From contig JADGOI010000011.1 in NCBI GenBank assembly GCA_017883075.1, forward strand, positions 1 to 37,229: a stretch of 37,229 nt of DNA, written 5' to 3'. Of this stretch, positions 1-8,231 are shown in pieces; positions within the stretch are counted from its first letter, which is position 1; each line of letters begins with the position of its first letter. Made by a program: the position numbers and the translations under genes. This DNA comes from Acidimicrobiales bacterium (GTDB taxonomy: Bacteria > Actinomycetota > Acidimicrobiia > Acidimicrobiales > RAAP-2). The notes below the pieces were generated by a model. It was not told the DNA's origin. It searched no databases and saw only the letters and a list, made by a program, of their open reading frames with translations.

Positions 1-165
1 GGTCTCTTCTGACTCGGTCTCTTCTGACTCGGTCTCTTCTGACTCGGTCTCTTCTGACTCGGTCTCTTCTGACTCGGTCTCTTCTGACTCGGTCTCTTCC
101 GGCCCTATTTCGGCCGGCTCAGTCTCTTCCGACCCTGTCTTTTCCGACTCGGTCTCAGCCGATCC
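1..165. repeat. 15-bp coding minisatellite
   Basis: Eleven tandem 15-bp units. The first six (1-90) are identical copies of GGTCTCTTCTGACTC and the remaining five are degenerate. Read on the minus strand each unit is GAGTCAGAAGAGACC, which encodes Glu-Ser-Glu-Glu-Thr. The unit length is a multiple of three, so gain or loss of copies would keep the frame. The array continues to the window edge, so its true length is unknown. Confidence 0.93.
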
Positions 166-240
166 CCCGGTCGGAGAACCGCCAGATCCACCCCAGGGTG
201 CACTGTGTGCGCCGCCCCGTCGGCGTTTTCGGCGAGCCAT
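1..240 (-). CDS. hypothetical protein with acidic ESEET repeats (N-terminal part)
   Basis: The reading frame opens with ATG at 240 on the minus strand and runs off the left edge without a stop, giving 80 visible residues. It begins with a very basic segment (MARRKRRRGG), then a Gly/Ser/Pro-rich stretch, then eleven acidic pentapeptides (ESEET, with GSEET, ESEKT, EPAEI and GSAET variants). An in-frame stop at 298-300 limits how far upstream it could start. No Shine-Dalgarno sequence is visible. The gene lies downstream of acsA on the same strand, 270 bp after its stop. The family cannot be named from this fragment: a low-complexity acidic leader could precede almost any domain. The frame choice is moderately certain, because another minus-strand frame is open across 155-382 and a plus-strand frame is also open through the repeat. 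Confidence 0.5.
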   Translation of the reverse strand, partial: MARRKRRRGGAHSAPWGGSGGSPTGGSAETESEKTGSEETEPAEIGPEETESEETESEETESEETESEETESEETESEET

Positions 241-510
241 GGCCCATGACGCTAGCAACCGCGGCGTCGGGTACGACGCCGCCTCCGAGAATGGCGATCA
301 GGTGATGGTCCATGGCCGTCGTCCGGCCAACTTCGCAGACCACCTTCATCGCCGGATCTGCCACGAGATCGAGATGGGTCATGGTGAGCGCGGACGACTG
401 ATTATCCGACCATCCACGACTTGTGACAGTTGGACAGCTGGCGGTCCCCCTGATCCACCAACTTCTCGCCTCCTGAATGCATGGCCAGAACACCCACGCC
501 GGCCGAGCGC

Positions 511-2508
511 TCAATCGGCTTCGCCCGTGCCCCCCGCCCGTATCTGCTCGTCGATGAGGTTCACCACCGTCGAGTCGAGGAGAGTGGTTACGTCACCGAG
601 CTCCCGATGTTCGGCGACATCCTTCAACAGACGCCGCATGATCTTCCCGCTACGGGTCTTGGGCAGGTCGGGGGTCAAGATGATCTGCCGGGGTTTGGCG
701 ATGGGCCCAATGACCTTGGCCACGTGCGCCCGCAGCGCGTCCACCAATGTGTCACCTTCGTTCTCCTCGTCGGACACCTCGCCCTTGACGGTGACGAAGG
801 CAACGATCGCCTGTCCGGTGGTGTCGTCGCTGGCCCCGACGACCGCAGCCTCGGCGACCCGGGGGAAGCCGACCAGGGCGTGCTCCACCTCGGTGGTGGA
901 GATGCGGTGCCCGGATATGTTCATCACATCGTCGACGCGGCCCAGCAACCACAGGTCGCCGTCCTCGTCCCTCTTCGCCCCGTCCCCGGCGAAGTAGCGA
1001 CCGGGATACCGGGACCAATACGTCTCCTCGTAGCGTTTCGGATCACCCCAGATACCCCGGAGCATCCCGGGCCACGGATGGTCGAGCACCAGGAACCCAC
1101 CGGCGTCGTTGCCGACCGAGTGCCCGGAGTCATCGACGACGTCAGCGCTGATTCCGGGGAACGGTCGCATCGCCGCACCAGGCTTCGTGGCGGTAATCCC
1201 GGGAAGCGGTGTGATCATGATCGCCCCTGTCTCGGTCTGCCACCAAGTGTCCATTACCGGGCACCGGTCACCCCCGATGTGCTTGCGGTACCACATCCAT
1301 GCCTCGGGGTTGATGGGCTCACCCACGGATCCGAGCAGCCGCAGGCTCGAGAGGTCATGGCCGGCAGGGTGCTCATCTCCCCACTTCATGAACGTGCGGA
1401 TGGTGGTGGGGGCGGTATAAAGGATGGTGACCTTGTAGTCCTCGATGATCTTCCACCACCGGTCACGCCCACCGGCATCGGGGGTCCCCTCGAACATCAT
1501 CGAAGTGACACCATTGGCCAGGGGTCCATACACGATGTAGCTGTGGCCGGTCACCCAGCCGATGTCGGCGGCAGTCCAGAAGACATCGGTGTCCGGTTTT
1601 ACGTCGAAGATCAGTCGATGGGTAGCAGCGCATTGGGTGAGGTACCCACCGGTGGTGTGGAGAATTCCTTTCGGCTTCGCCGTGGTCCCACTGGTGTACA
1701 TGATGTAGAGCGGTTGTTCGGCATCGAACGCCTCTGGGTCGTGCTCAGTGGACTGCCGATCAACGACGTCGTGCCACCAAACGTCCCGACCGTCCTCCCA
1801 CTCCACATCCTGGCCGGTTCGGCGGACGACCACCACCGTGCGCACTTCAGGGCACTGCTTGAGCGCCTCGTCGACGTTGGGCTTCAATGCGATCTGGGCT
1901 CCCCGCCGGTAACCGCCGTCAGCGGTGATCACGACACGGGCATCACCGTCGAGGATTCGACTGGCCAGGGCTTCCGACGAGAAGCCACCGAACGTCACCA
2001 TGTGCGGCGCGCCAATACGCGCACACGCCAGCATCGCCACCACTGCCTCGGGGATCATCGGCATGTAGATAGCCACCCGATCGCCGGCGTTGACGCCCAG
2101 ATCGGTGAGGGCGTTGGCCGCCTGACACACCATGTCCTTCAGCTCGGCATAGGTGATGGTCCGGGTATCCCCCTCGGGCTCCCCCACCCAGTGGAATGCG
2201 ACCCTGTCACCCTTGCCTGCCGCGACGTGGCGGTCCACGCAGTTGACCGAGACGTTCAACTTGCCGCCGACAAACCACTTGGCATACGGAACTTTCCATT
2301 CCAGCACCTCGGACCAGCGCTGTGCCCATTCAAGCGATTCGGCCTGCTTTTCCCACCACGCGACGGGATCAGCATCTGCCTCGGCGTAGATGCCCGGCCC
2401 GGCATTCGCCTGGTCGACAAATTCCGAAGGAGGTTCGAAGCGACGAATCTCATGGTGCAATGCTGAGAGACCCTGGTCCTGTCGCCCGTTCTGCGCAGCC
2501 TCACTCAT
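511..2508 (-). CDS. acsA: acetyl-CoA synthetase (AMP-forming)
   Basis: Activates acetate to acetyl-CoA through acetyl-AMP in the cytoplasm. The 665 residues match the usual family length and carry the N-terminal Acs domain followed by an AMP-binding domain: the phosphate-binding loop YTSGTTAKPKG, the DTWWQTE motif with the tryptophan that restricts the pocket to short acids, the hinge region SGHRISTTEVEHAL, and the C-terminal PTRSGKIMRR with the catalytic, acetylation-prone lysine (about K622). The start is supported by GGGAG ten bases upstream. It begins 19 bp after the stop of the acetate permease gene, so the two probably form one acetate uptake and activation operon driven from the promoter near 3275-3303. 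The phosphate loop reads GTTAKP where GSTGKP is usual, a minor variation; all key residues are present. Confidence 0.97.
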   Translation of the reverse strand: MSEAAQNGRQDQGLSALHHEIRRFEPPSEFVDQANAGPGIYAEADADPVAWWEKQAESLEWAQRWSEVLEWKVPYAKWFVGGKLNVSVNCVDRHVAAGKGDRVAFHWVGEPEGDTRTITYAELKDMVCQAANALTDLGVNAGDRVAIYMPMIPEAVVAMLACARIGAPHMVTFGGFSSEALASRILDGDARVVITADGGYRRGAQIALKPNVDEALKQCPEVRTVVVVRRTGQDVEWEDGRDVWWHDVVDRQSTEHDPEAFDAEQPLYIMYTSGTTAKPKGILHTTGGYLTQCAATHRLIFDVKPDTDVFWTAADIGWVTGHSYIVYGPLANGVTSMMFEGTPDAGGRDRWWKIIEDYKVTILYTAPTTIRTFMKWGDEHPAGHDLSSLRLLGSVGEPINPEAWMWYRKHIGGDRCPVMDTWWQTETGAIMITPLPGITATKPGAAMRPFPGISADVVDDSGHSVGNDAGGFLVLDHPWPGMLRGIWGDPKRYEETYWSRYPGRYFAGDGAKRDEDGDLWLLGRVDDVMNISGHRISTTEVEHALVGFPRVAEAAVVGASDDTTGQAIVAFVTVKGEVSDEENEGDTLVDALRAHVAKVIGPIAKPRQIILTPDLPKTRSGKIMRRLLKDVAEHRELGDVTTLLDSTVVNLIDEQIRAGGTGEAD

Positions 2509-2527
2509 GGTCTGGTACTCCCGATCT

Positions 2528-3199
2528 TCACCCTGACGTCCTTGCGCCGGAGGTTACCGGTTTCGGAGCCAACGGCAGGGTCGGGATGATCGCTTTCTTG
2601 AAGGTCTCGTTCACCACGCCGGCAAATGATGCGTACCAGGCAGCCGCCGCGGTGGCGATACCGACATAGCCGCCCCACTTCGTCAGGTTGGCCTGGTTCT
2701 GGAACGCTCCGATGGTCAGCAGCACGAAGGTCACCGTCAGCAAGACGAACACGGCCGCTACGGCTCCACTCACTCGGAGCGACGGAACCGTCATGTAGGC
2801 GGTGAAGATCGTCCATCCCAGCAGGAAGACGCCGACTGCCACCGATACATCCGCCTGACTGGTCAGTCCTCCCACGATGAACTTGACGAAGACGTAGTAC
2901 GAGATCCAGAACGCTCCGTACGAGGAGAAGGCGAGAGCACCAAACGTGTTCTTCCGTACAAACTCCCACATTCCGGCCAGGAGCTGAACCGCCCCTCCGT
3001 AGACCAGAGCTAGGGCGAGAGCAGAATCCGCAGCCGGTCCCCAGATTTTGGCATTGGAAACACTCAATGCAAACGTGGTCATGGCGAAAGCCGCAAGCCC
3101 TAACGGTGCGGGATCGGCCACTCGGTACACAGTCGGTTCGACCGGAACCGGATCATCCGCGACCGCTACCCTTCCCATTTCGCCTGATTCTGGTGCCAT
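2528..3199 (-). CDS. satP: acetate uptake transporter, GPR1/FUN34/YaaH (SatP) family
   Basis: Six-helix membrane protein that imports acetate, or succinate in some members. The family signature is visible near the N terminus as DPAPLGLAAFAMTTFALSVSN, matching the NPxPLGL...T..L...N motif, and is followed by repeated hydrophobic segments to the C terminus. I place the start at ATG 3199 (MAPESGEMG, 223 residues) because AAGGGGG lies just upstream; a longer frame reaching 3235 would add only twelve basic residues. The stop is 19 bp before acsA, which supports acetate as substrate. A sigma-70-like promoter with an inverted repeat over its -35 box lies about 75-120 bp upstream, so transcription is probably controlled by a DNA-binding regulator. 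Substrate specificity is inferred from family and neighbour. Confidence 0.93.
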   Translation of the reverse strand: MAPESGEMGRVAVADDPVPVEPTVYRVADPAPLGLAAFAMTTFALSVSNAKIWGPAADSALALALVYGGAVQLLAGMWEFVRKNTFGALAFSSYGAFWISYYVFVKFIVGGLTSQADVSVAVGVFLLGWTIFTAYMTVPSLRVSGAVAAVFVLLTVTFVLLTIGAFQNQANLTKWGGYVGIATAAAAWYASFAGVVNETFKKAIIPTLPLAPKPVTSGARTSG

Positions 3200-3274
3200 G
3201 AACCCCCCTTGTCGCAGGCGCCCGCCCCTGGCCACGTAGCGCCAGTACCGACCACCCTCACTTGACTACCAAAC

Positions 3275-3303
3275 TGCATACCCACTTGAGTGCACAATGT
3301 AAA
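3275..3303 (-). promoter_or_regulatory. promoter of the acetate permease-acsA operon
   Basis: On the minus strand TTTACA (3298-3303) is separated by exactly 17 bp from TATGCA (3275-3280), a good sigma-70-type -35/-10 pair. Transcription would begin about 70 bp before the permease start codon. Confidence 0.55.
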
Positions 3304-3317
3304 CAATGACATTGTGC
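3292..3317. promoter_or_regulatory. inverted repeat, probable operator over the -35 box
   Basis: Perfect 9-bp arms GCACAATGT (3292-3300) and ACATTGTGC (3309-3317) flank an 8-bp AT-rich spacer. The repeat covers the -35 hexamer of the permease-acsA promoter, the position expected of a repressor or activator site. A second, shorter dyad, TTTCATGTGAAA, lies further upstream at 3332-3343. The binding protein is unknown. Confidence 0.6.
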
Positions 3318-3451
3318 GGACACCCAGCACCTTTCATGTGAAATGAATCACACACGCGTTCGGCGTGCCTCCGTCGATTCCGATGAGCAGAGACGGCTCT
3401 TGCCAAGTTCGATTCCGAGTTCTGTTCAGTCCTCCCACCAACGACGGGCTC

Positions 3452-4285
3452 TCACGCTTCGGGGCCCGAGAGCCCCAGCAGCGCGGTAATGCCGTGGTCG
3501 CGCCCGGCCGTGTAACCGCCGTCCACCGGAAACGCCAGTCCGGTCACGAACGAGGCATCGTCGGAGAGAAGGAACGCTGCCGCCGCGGCAACCTCGCTCG
3601 GTCGGCCCATTCGTCGGAGTGTGTGCTCCTCGATGAGCGCCTCACGCGCCAGCTCCATCCCCGCAAGGCCAAAGATCCCGTCGGTCATCGGTGTTTCGAT
3701 GAAACCGGGGCAGAGGGCATTGACCCGGATGCCCCGGCCCCCGTAATCGATCGCCATGTTCTTGGTCAGCAGCACAACCCCTCCCTTGGAAGCGCTGTAC
3801 GCGCTGCCTCCGGCCGTGCCCTCCAGGCCCTCGATACTCGCCAACGTGACGATGGAACCCCGGACCTCACCGACAACCGGTTGCTGGAGCATCTGACCGA
3901 TGACGTGCTTGGCCATGAGATACGTTCCGGTGAGGTTGACCGAAATGACCCGTTGCCACTCGGTTTGATCGAGCGAGTGCACCGGTCCGCCACCGGCCAC
4001 TCCGGCTGCGTTCACCAGGCCGTCGACCCGACCGAACGTGTCAGTTGTCGACGCCACCAAATCCACCACGGAAGCCTCATCACTCACGTCGACGTGCCGG
4101 AACGACCATGATCCGGTCTCCGGGGGTTTGCCTTCATGTTCGGTCCAGTCGGTCCTGTCGGTCCAGTCGGCCCGATCGGCGCCCATTACCGTCGCCCCTT
4201 CACTGAGTAGGCGATCTGCGCACGCCAGGCCGATCCCAGAAGCCACCCCGGTGACGATCACCACCTTGTCTCTCAGACCCCTCAT
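3452..4285 (-). CDS. SDR family NAD(P)-dependent oxidoreductase
   Basis: Classical short-chain dehydrogenase of 277 residues. It shows the cofactor-binding TGVASGIG (residues 12-19), the NAAG motif (about 93-96), an active-site Asn in SVNLTG, the catalytic serine near 150 and the YSASK motif with Y163 and K167. The C-terminal PVDGGYTAG segment is typical of the family. The start at 4285 follows a strong GAGGGGAGGA Shine-Dalgarno sequence six bases away; the frame extends to 4354 but the extra 23 residues are not SDR-like. A short duplicated DWTDRTDWT segment sits after the second beta strand. The gene is divergent from the luciferase-like gene at 4592, and a 12-bp palindrome lies upstream. 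The substrate cannot be told from sequence. Confidence 0.92.
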   Translation of the reverse strand: MRGLRDKVVIVTGVASGIGLACADRLLSEGATVMGADRADWTDRTDWTEHEGKPPETGSWSFRHVDVSDEASVVDLVASTTDTFGRVDGLVNAAGVAGGGPVHSLDQTEWQRVISVNLTGTYLMAKHVIGQMLQQPVVGEVRGSIVTLASIEGLEGTAGGSAYSASKGGVVLLTKNMAIDYGGRGIRVNALCPGFIETPMTDGIFGLAGMELAREALIEEHTLRRMGRPSEVAAAAAFLLSDDASFVTGLAFPVDGGYTAGRDHGITALLGLSGPEA

Positions 4286-4591
4286 CGGGTCCTCCCCTCG
4301 GTTGCTGCTCGACCACCGATCTTTACATCTGATAGAGAGGGTGCACGTGCACAAGTCAAGCCACCGGCTCAGGCCAACGGGTCTGCGCCACAGTCGTACC
4401 CACGGTCTTACCTACAGCCGAGCCGGTGAATGGGCCGTACGACGCCACGCTCCGTTTGCGCCGGTGGCCGCCATGAGCTCTGTTGCCGGTACTCCGATTC
4501 GGATGGCGCCTCTTGCTCAGGGGTTCGCTCCCTGCCTTCACCCAGTGACCGCCGAAGCCGAAGCACTCGGCCCGAAGAAAGGACTGTGCCA
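4286..4591. other. divergent intergenic region
   Basis: The 306 bp between the SDR and the luciferase-like gene hold no convincing reading frame. They should contain both divergent promoters. On the SDR side I see AGATGTAAAGAT near 4320-4332 on the minus strand and the palindrome at 4341-4352; on the other side only the AAAGGA ribosome site before 4592. Confidence 0.5.
4341..4352. promoter_or_regulatory. 12-bp perfect palindrome upstream of the SDR gene
   Basis: GTGCACGTGCAC is fully self-complementary and lies 56 bp before the SDR start codon, close to an AT-richer stretch that could be its -10 region. It may be an operator; the regulator is not known. Confidence 0.4.
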
Positions 4592-5698
4592 GTGAAGTTC
4601 GCTCTCTTCTATGAGATTCCGGTTCCCCAACCCTGGGAGGCTGACAGTGAGCTCATCGCCTATCAGAACACCCTCGCGGAGGCCGTCGCCGGTGACAAGG
4701 CCGGATGGGATGCCTTTTGGACGGTCGAGCACCACTTTCTGAAGGAGTACTCCCACTGTTCGAATCCTGAGGTGCTCTATGGCGCCATTGCCGCGCTGAC
4801 CGAGCGGATCCGGTTGGGCTACGGGGTCCGCCTGACTCCCAAGCCATACAACCATCCGGTACGAACGGCCGAGTCGGTGGCGGTACTCGATCTGATATCC
4901 AACGGACGGGTCGATTTCGGAACCGGCCGATCAGCCACCCGAGCCGAACTCGAGGGATTCGGGATCGATCCGTCCGAGACCCGCCAGATGTGGCGGGAGG
5001 CCATCGAGCACATCGTGGGTTGTTGGACCAACGACGAGTACGACTTCGACGGCAAGTACTGGCAGATGCCGCGGCGCCGGGTCCAGCCCAAGCCGCTGCA
5101 GCAACCCCATCCGCCGATCTGGGGGGCGACCACCAGCGAAGACGGCCATCGACAGGTGGGTGAGTTGGGGTTGGGTCTGTGCTCCTTCGCCGTTGGGGTG
5201 TCGCCGGAGGAGGTCAAGAAGAAGGTCGACATCTACCGTGCCGCATCTGAGACCTGCACCGCACCCCTGGGGGCGTACGTGCACAACCAGGCAGCCACAT
5301 TCACCATGGCCCTCTGCTCGGACAATCGCGACAAGGCCATCGAGCTGGCCAGAGAGTCCTTCGAGTGGTACCCGAAGACGGGAGCCAGACAGATTGCCAC
5401 CGTGACCGACTGGATGGCCGAACGAAACCAAGACCTCGGTTCCTACTCGTACGCAGCCGACATGAAGGCCCACGACGACGACGGATCGCTCGATCTCCTC
5501 AGCCTCGAGTACCTGATCGACTCCAACGCCTGCGTCCTGGGCACCCCGGACGAATGTCTCGACGCGTGCCGGAAGTACGAATCCGCCGGGATCGACCTCT
5601 TGCTGTGTCTGGTCAACCCCTACAAGATTCCTCATGACGCCGTGATGGAAACCATCGAACTGATGGGGACCTATGTGCTACCGAAATTCCGGGACTGA
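4592..5698 (+). CDS. LLM class flavin-dependent oxidoreductase
   Basis: Luciferase-like monooxygenase fold protein of 368 residues. The opening KFALFYEIPVPQPW, the FWTVEHHF segment, RIRLGYGV, VRTAESVAVLDLISNGRVDFGTGRS and the later PPIWGATTSED are hallmarks of this FMN- or F420-dependent family. Two GTG starts are possible: GTG at 4586 and GTG at 4592. I prefer 4592 because AAAGGA then lies eight bases upstream and the protein begins directly with the first beta strand. It is divergent from the SDR at 4285 and converges on sufC with an 18-bp gap. Family members oxidise or desaturate diverse organic substrates; the substrate and whether the cofactor is FMN or F420 cannot be decided here. Confidence 0.9.
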   Translation: MKFALFYEIPVPQPWEADSELIAYQNTLAEAVAGDKAGWDAFWTVEHHFLKEYSHCSNPEVLYGAIAALTERIRLGYGVRLTPKPYNHPVRTAESVAVLDLISNGRVDFGTGRSATRAELEGFGIDPSETRQMWREAIEHIVGCWTNDEYDFDGKYWQMPRRRVQPKPLQQPHPPIWGATTSEDGHRQVGELGLGLCSFAVGVSPEEVKKKVDIYRAASETCTAPLGAYVHNQAATFTMALCSDNRDKAIELARESFEWYPKTGARQIATVTDWMAERNQDLGSYSYAADMKAHDDDGSLDLLSLEYLIDSNACVLGTPDECLDACRKYESAGIDLLLCLVNPYKIPHDAVMETIELMGTYVLPKFRD

Positions 5699-5716
5699 CA
5701 GCCGTCTCCGGAAGGT

Positions 5717-6481
5717 TCAGGGGCCAACTCCGGTGTAGGCGGCGTACCCGGTCCGGTCGACGATCTCCGCCAACTCGCTCTCACCGGTGGCGACCACCCG
5801 GCCGGCGGAGAGAACGTGCACCACATCGGGCTTCAGTACTTTCAGCAATCGCCGGAAGTGGGTGATGGCCAACACACCCAGTCCCCACTCTTCGGTTGCC
5901 TCTTCCACCCGCCGGCCCACGGCCGCCAAGGCATCGACATCGAGTCCGGAGTCGATCTCGTCGAGGACCGCGAACCGGGGTCGGAGCACGCCCATCTGCA
6001 GTGTCTCGTTCCGCTTGCGCTCTCCACCCGAAAGATCGACGTTGAGGGAGCGGGTGAGGAACCGCTCGTCAAAGCCAATGCGCTTGGCCTCGGACCGCAT
6101 CCGCTCACTCACATCCCCGGCTCCGGCATCGGCCCCGACTTCACCGGGCTCGATCTCGGGCCGGGAGGCGGTCAGTGCGGTGACCAGCGAGACGCCCGGC
6201 ACTTCGATCGGATGCTGCATGCCGAGAAACAGTCCGGCGCGGGCTCGTTGCCAGGTGGGCAAGGAAAGCAGGTCGATCCCGTCGAGGGTCACGGTACCGC
6301 TGAGGATCTCGTACCCGGGTCGCCCCATCAGCACGTGGGCCAAGGTGCTCTTTCCCGATCCGTTGGGGCCCATCACCGCATGCACTTCCCCACTGCGAAC
6401 CGTAAGCGTCACCCCCCGGAGAATCTCCCGACCGGGGATGCCGGCATGCAGGTCTTCGATCTTGAGCTCACCGGTACTCAT
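5717..6481 (-). CDS. sufC: Fe-S cluster assembly ATPase SufC
   Basis: ABC-type ATPase of the SufBCD scaffold complex that builds iron-sulfur clusters. All motifs are present in 254 residues: Walker A GPNGSGKST (about 39-47), the SufC-type ABC signature LSGGERKR, Walker B FAVLDEIDSGLD, and the H-loop ITHF. The LDEIDSGLD form rather than LDEPTSGLD distinguishes SufC from transporters. Its ATG overlaps the stop of the Rieske gene (ATGA), so the genes are translationally coupled. The operon runs sufD, Rieske ferredoxin, sufC. No sufS or sufU follows; the next gene converges from the other strand. Confidence 0.97.
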   Translation of the reverse strand: MSTGELKIEDLHAGIPGREILRGVTLTVRSGEVHAVMGPNGSGKSTLAHVLMGRPGYEILSGTVTLDGIDLLSLPTWQRARAGLFLGMQHPIEVPGVSLVTALTASRPEIEPGEVGADAGAGDVSERMRSEAKRIGFDERFLTRSLNVDLSGGERKRNETLQMGVLRPRFAVLDEIDSGLDVDALAAVGRRVEEATEEWGLGVLAITHFRRLLKVLKPDVVHVLSAGRVVATGESELAEIVDRTGYAAYTGVGP

Positions 6482-6795
6482 GACACCACCACCGACACAT
6501 CCTCGTCATCGACGACCAATTGGTACACCGGCACCGGCCTGGTGGCCGGGAGCGAACAGGGCTGCCCGGTACGAAGGTCGAATGTCGAGCCGTGCTTGCC
6601 GCACTCGATCTCGCATTCGTCGGGCCACACCTCGCCATCAGCCAACGAGTACTCCTCGTGGCTGCAGCGGTCCCCCACGGCAAAATACTCATCGGCGATG
6701 CGGACCAGGGCGATCCGGAGGCCGGCCACGTCGAACCTCTTTGCCTGCCCTGGCTCGAGGTCATTGCGCCCGCACAGGCGCGCCGTCTCAGACAC
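6478..6795 (-). CDS. Rieske-type [2Fe-2S] ferredoxin of the suf operon
   Basis: Small Rieske protein of 105 residues with cluster ligands C44-S-H46 and C65-GK-H68, preceded by the typical VGDRCSHEE context. There is no membrane segment, so it is a soluble electron carrier of the non-heme-iron oxygenase ferredoxin type. It overlaps sufD by 8 bp and sufC by 4 bp, so all three are translated together. Rieske ferredoxins in this position are common in actinobacterial suf operons, where they may supply electrons for cluster assembly or simply be a client; the exact role is unproven. Confidence 0.93.
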   Translation of the reverse strand: MSETARLCGRNDLEPGQAKRFDVAGLRIALVRIADEYFAVGDRCSHEEYSLADGEVWPDECEIECGKHGSTFDLRTGQPCSLPATRPVPVYQLVVDDEDVSVVVS

Positions 6796-8149
6796 CGTGG
6801 ACCCCCGTCCGGTCGGCCAGAGCCTGGCCGATCATGGCTCGGGTGCCGGCAATGGGCACCTGATCGGCGATGTCGGCGAAGAACCCGGCCACAATCAACC
6901 GTTCGGCCACCTCGGGTTCCACCCCGCGGGACTCGAGGTAGTAGCGCTGATCCTCGGAAACCGGGCCTACCGTCGACGCGTGGCTGCACCGGACGTCGTT
7001 CTCCTGGATGTCGAGGTTGGGAACCGAGTCCGCATGCGCCCCTTCGTCGAGGACGAGGTTGTGATTGGTCTGCATGGCGTCGGACCGGACCGCTCCCCTC
7101 CGCACCCGGATCAACCCGCTGTAGACCGAATGCGAACGATCGGCCACCGCTCCCATGAAGAGCAGGTCACTTGTCGTCTTCGGCGCCCGGTGATCCTGGA
7201 GCGTCCGAAAATCGAGCATCTGATCGTCGCGACCGATGAACGCAGCCCGTAGTTTGCTCGTCCCCGAGGTACCGATCAGCGCAGAGTCGGTGCGGAGCCG
7301 GGCATAGCTCCCGCCCAGGGCCACCGCGAAACTGTGGAGACCGGCGTCAGCCCCAATGGTGCTCACCTGATGGGCAAGTTGCCAGGTGGCCGGGCCCAAC
7401 GACTGGATGCTGACGTAGTTCAACTCGGCACCGTCAGCCACCTGCACTTCGGTCACCGGCACCACCAGGTGCTCCGCATGGTTGGCCACCGACGATGCGC
7501 CCCTGGTGGGCAGCTCCGCCAACAGCCCGCCTTCGACGTCGACCACGATTTCCACCACGGAGGCCACCGACGAGGGACCACCCCGGATGACCGTCCGGGG
7601 AAACACCGCGTCGCCGCCCGCTCCGGTGATCACATGCACAACCACCACCGGGTGTTCGATCGTTACGCCGGCATGGACGTCGATCACCACCGGGTCGGCG
7701 GCGAACGCATCGTTGAGAAGCACGAAGTCGGTTGGATCGGTGGCGATCGACCCCAGAAGCACCTCAGCCTCATCGTGCTCGGTCATCCGCCCGATAGCCA
7801 ATGCATCGTCGCCGACATCCGATGCCACGGTGGCCAACACTCCGTTGACCGTCACGATCAGCCCCGAGCGGGGTCCGAGCCCGTCGACCAGGGCGCGGAT
7901 CCGATCCGAGGGTGGTGGCCCATGAGCATCGGTCGCCGTCAGGTCAGGGGAAACCGGTGTCTGGTACCTGTCCAGATCGAGACTGTCGATACGGCTGTAG
8001 CGCCAGACCTCGTCTTTTTCGGTCGGCAGGGGGGTGGACGCGAACGCCTCCGCCGCGACAGTGCGGCGGTGCCGTAGCCACGGGGGCCCGGGCAGGGCGG
8101 CGGCGGTCTCAGGGGCAAAGGTGGACAGGGTGAAAAGCCTCTCGCGCAA
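6788..8149 (-). CDS. sufD: Fe-S cluster assembly protein SufD
   Basis: Scaffold partner of SufB and SufC, 453 residues. Recognisable features are the N-terminal region with PLPTEKDEVWRYSRI, a beta-helix core with DFRTLQDHRAPKTTSDLLFMG, and the C-terminal RCSHASTVGPVSEDQRYYLESRG, which holds the conserved histidine of the SufB-SufD interface. The start appears to be TTG at 8149; no better in-frame start is visible and no Shine-Dalgarno is clear. A TAGCAT hexamer on the minus strand at 8179-8184 may be the -10 of its own promoter, because sufD is separated from sufB by an opposite-strand gene. It overlaps the Rieske gene by 8 bp. Confidence 0.94.
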   Translation of the reverse strand: MRERLFTLSTFAPETAAALPGPPWLRHRRTVAAEAFASTPLPTEKDEVWRYSRIDSLDLDRYQTPVSPDLTATDAHGPPPSDRIRALVDGLGPRSGLIVTVNGVLATVASDVGDDALAIGRMTEHDEAEVLLGSIATDPTDFVLLNDAFAADPVVIDVHAGVTIEHPVVVVHVITGAGGDAVFPRTVIRGGPSSVASVVEIVVDVEGGLLAELPTRGASSVANHAEHLVVPVTEVQVADGAELNYVSIQSLGPATWQLAHQVSTIGADAGLHSFAVALGGSYARLRTDSALIGTSGTSKLRAAFIGRDDQMLDFRTLQDHRAPKTTSDLLFMGAVADRSHSVYSGLIRVRRGAVRSDAMQTNHNLVLDEGAHADSVPNLDIQENDVRCSHASTVGPVSEDQRYYLESRGVEPEVAERLIVAGFFADIADQVPIAGTRAMIGQALADRTGVHGV

Positions 8150-8218
8150 CGAGGCCCGGGTAACGAGCCTCGGGCTCCATGCTACCCGTCCTTTTCACCT
8201 TCCCGGACGGGCAACGCC

Positions 8219-8224
8219 TACTCT
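8219..8224 (+). promoter_or_regulatory. -10 hexamer TACTCT, leaderless promoter of the dienoyl-CoA isomerase-like gene
   Basis: TACTCT fits TANNNT and ends 7 nt before the ATG at 8232. There is no Shine-Dalgarno sequence, consistent with a leaderless transcript. Confidence 0.55.
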
Positions 8225-8231
8225 TTCGCCC

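Noticed and set aside
1-90. CRISPR-like direct repeats
   Set aside because: Units are 15 bp, contiguous and without spacers, so this is a minisatellite, not a CRISPR array.
155-514. Minus-strand 119-codon frame between the ESEET gene and acsA
   Set aside because: Its part from 382 down has coding-like third positions, but it overlaps the acsA stop, has no ribosome site or -10 box, no recognisable motif, and runs into the pentapeptide-repeat gene in another frame.
481-2466. 661-codon plus-strand open frame
   Set aside because: It lies wholly antisense to acsA, whose protein is unmistakable; long antisense frames are expected at this GC content.
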